From: an uncultured Prochlorococcus sp.
Lineage (GTDB): Bacteria > Cyanobacteriota > Cyanobacteriia > PCC-6307 > Cyanobiaceae
Direction: 5' to 3'
NCBI GenBank assembly: GCA_902520485.1
Contig: CABYNZ010000002.1
Location: forward strand, 26,879-90,878
DNA: 64,000 bases
The notes under the pieces were generated by a model. The model was not told the DNA's origin. It was given only the letters and a program-made list of their open reading frames with translations, and ran no database searches. The position numbers and the translations under genes were made by a program. This document shows positions 62,276 through 64,000 of this stretch, one piece after another (the first letter of the stretch is position 1; every line of letters begins with the position of its first letter).

Positions 62276-62827
62276 TTAAGGATTAATTTCAACTTTTGCC
62301 CATTTCTTAATCTTTTCCCAAAGATATCTTTTATGAACAGGATGTTCTAATTTAAGAAGATCTACTGAATCGATTTCAAAATTTAAAACTACAAAGTTTT
62401 CTGACTTGGGTAGATTGGACAATACTTCATGAGCAGATTGCACTTTTGAGGTTATTTTCTCTCCAGGAGATCCCCAAAACCAAGAAGATTTTGATTTGTC
62501 TGATAATAATTCCCAATAATTTTTGTTATCACTTAATTCACGTATTTTTCCTTTGAATCTATATTGTGATTTGGTTTTCAAAAAGAGCCATAATATTTCT
62601 GCATTAGGGTTAGATTTTAAATGCCCAATTTTTTCACTTCTTCTATCTGTAAAAATAATCATTGAATTATCTTTATGCCATCCTCTGAAAACAACTGTTC
62701 TTAATCTTGGCTCGTTTTCTTTGTTAACTGTTGCAAGCTGTATCCATCTATTAGAGGGTGATTTGCCCTCTTTTTTTCTAGCGGATTTTAAATCTTGTCT
62801 CCAACTTGGTAAGTTGTTATCAGGCAT
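62276..62827 (-). CDS. pyridoxamine 5'-phosphate oxidase-like flavin-binding protein
   Basis: RWIQLATVNKENEPRLRTVVFRGWHKDNSMIIFTDRRSEKIGHL. Confidence 0.85.
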   Translation of the reverse strand: MPDNNLPSWRQDLKSARKKEGKSPSNRWIQLATVNKENEPRLRTVVFRGWHKDNSMIIFTDRRSEKIGHLKSNPNAEILWLFLKTKSQYRFKGKIRELSDNKNYWELLSDKSKSSWFWGSPGEKITSKVQSAHEVLSNLPKSENFVVLNFEIDSVDLLKLEHPVHKRYLWEKIKKWAKVEINP

Positions 62828-63437
62828 TTAATTTAGGCAATATGAGACCACTTTTCTTTTTGTATTCTTCGAATGAAGCATATTTTGCTAGTGATTTATC
62901 TTTTTTTATCATTCTTGGTAGAAAAACAATAGAGAAAAATATTGCAAGAATTACTAATGGAATGAAGCTCATTGAAAGTATGGCGAATGATAGATAAATT
63001 AGTATTTCTCCTAGATAATTTGTATTCCTTATATTTTTGAAAAATCCTTCTTTAATTAGATCTTTTTTTAATTTAAGAGAAAAATATTTTTGGGCATCAC
63101 TAGCAAAGTGTAAAAACACACCAATTATATTTATAGATACAGATGCAGCTATTACGATGTTTGGGACAGATTTCTGAGATGAGATAAGAATATATGGAGC
63201 TACCCAGTAACTTCCAAGGAAAATAAACCCAGTAACTGAAGTTAAAAAATTGATTTTTTCTTTAAAATAAGGATCTGGGAATATCTTTTCTTTTAGAAGC
63301 CATAGTAATCCATAAGTACCATGCAGAGCTAAATAAACGAAGGGAGCTATCGTAAAATTATCAAAAAAAATCATAAGACCTATCACTACAAATGCGGTGA
63401 GCCCCTTATGTAGATTAATTATTTGATTAAGTTTCAT
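62820..63437 (-). CDS. membrane protein, DUF1295/isoprenylcysteine methyltransferase-like
   Basis: LIKEGFFKNIRNTNYLGEILIYLSFAI. Confidence 0.65.
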   Translation of the reverse strand: MKLNQIINLHKGLTAFVVIGLMIFFDNFTIAPFVYLALHGTYGLLWLLKEKIFPDPYFKEKINFLTSVTGFIFLGSYWVAPYILISSQKSVPNIVIAASVSINIIGVFLHFASDAQKYFSLKLKKDLIKEGFFKNIRNTNYLGEILIYLSFAILSMSFIPLVILAIFFSIVFLPRMIKKDKSLAKYASFEEYKKKSGLILPKLNA

Positions 63438-63504
63438 TTTTTTTAATAATCTAAAAAATGAAATTATTTTCTGTGGATATAACCTAGGTCGTCAAAAGTT
63501 TTAA

Positions 63505-63576
63505 TGGGCGATACTGGATTCGAACCAGTGGCCACTACCGTGTCGAGGTAGTGCTCTACCACTGAGCTAATCGCCC
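63505..63576 (-). tRNA. tRNA-Val (GAC)
   Basis: GGGCGAT-TA-GCTC-AGTGGTA-GAGC-A-CTACC-TCGACAC-GGTAG-TGGCC-ACTGG-TTCGAAT-CCAGT-ATCGCCC-A cloverleaf. Confidence 0.88.
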
Positions 63577-63625
63577 AAATTGAAGGTTTTTTATTCCCCC
63601 TTATAAGAAAATAGCAGGTTGTGTT

Positions 63626-64000
63626 TCATTTTCTAAGTAATTTAACTTTCCATCGTTCTCTTTTAGTTATTTCTAAATTTAGAATTTCGATGAATCCTTT
63701 ATTTTCAAGTTCTAGTTTGTCGCCAATTTTTAGATTAATAGTTGGCTTATTAACTTTGCTTCCATTTAATCTGAGCATTCCATTTTCTATCCTTTCAATG
63801 ATTTTGGTTCGTGATACCCTAAAGCCAGCTGATGCTATAGCATCTAATCTTGTTGAAGCTTCTACTGTATTGACAAGTTTTTTTGATCTTCCAGAAGGTA
63901 TTTGTAAATCATCTATATTTACTACATTAACTTTTACTTTTACGTCTCTCAAATAAAAAATCTTTTCATCCAGATGATTAATATCTGAATTATCAATTAT
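63626..64000 (-). CDS. S4-domain RNA-binding protein (YlmH-like), 5' end beyond the window
   Basis: S4 fold: STRLDAIASAGFRVSRTKIIERIENGMLRLNGSKVNKPTINLKIGDKLEL; frame open to window edge. Confidence 0.82.
   Translation of the reverse strand: MIDNSDINHLDEKIFYLRDVKVKVNVVNIDDLQIPSGRSKKLVNTVEASTRLDAIASAGFRVSRTKIIERIENGMLRLNGSKVNKPTINLKIGDKLELENKGFIEILNLEITKRERWKVKLLRK

Overview
AT-rich window with the gene content of a cyanobacterial picoplankton chromosome, most likely a high-light Prochlorococcus (inference from gene families and composition). Positions 1 to about 26 kb are mostly housekeeping: ATP synthase atpH/A/G and atpD/C, groES/groEL, nadE/nadD, pgmI, pyrR, rpoZ, secG, pepP and a PhoX-like phosphatase. 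About 27.8-50 kb is an accessory-looking region dense in short, often translationally coupled microproteins, HLI proteins, two fatty-acid desaturases, short structured intergenic elements and repeats. 50-64 kb returns to larger genes: DMT permease, flavoprotein, pirin, MurD, SDR, a minimal NAD-ligase-like protein, a photolyase-like protein with unusual domain order, a tRNA-Val and an S4-domain protein. The most interesting signals are: (1) a duplicated Cys-rich ORF, each copy preceded by a match to the cyanobacterial LexA-box consensus, with the two copies bracketing a protease cassette; (2) a four-copy leader repeat (TTGACA-like tag plus hairpin-like segment plus T-run) upstream of minus-strand genes; (3) several paralogous microprotein families missed by the ORF track; (4) a possibly domain-swapped photolyase and an adenylation-domain-only ligase. 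All assignments come from reading the sequence; no database searches were run.
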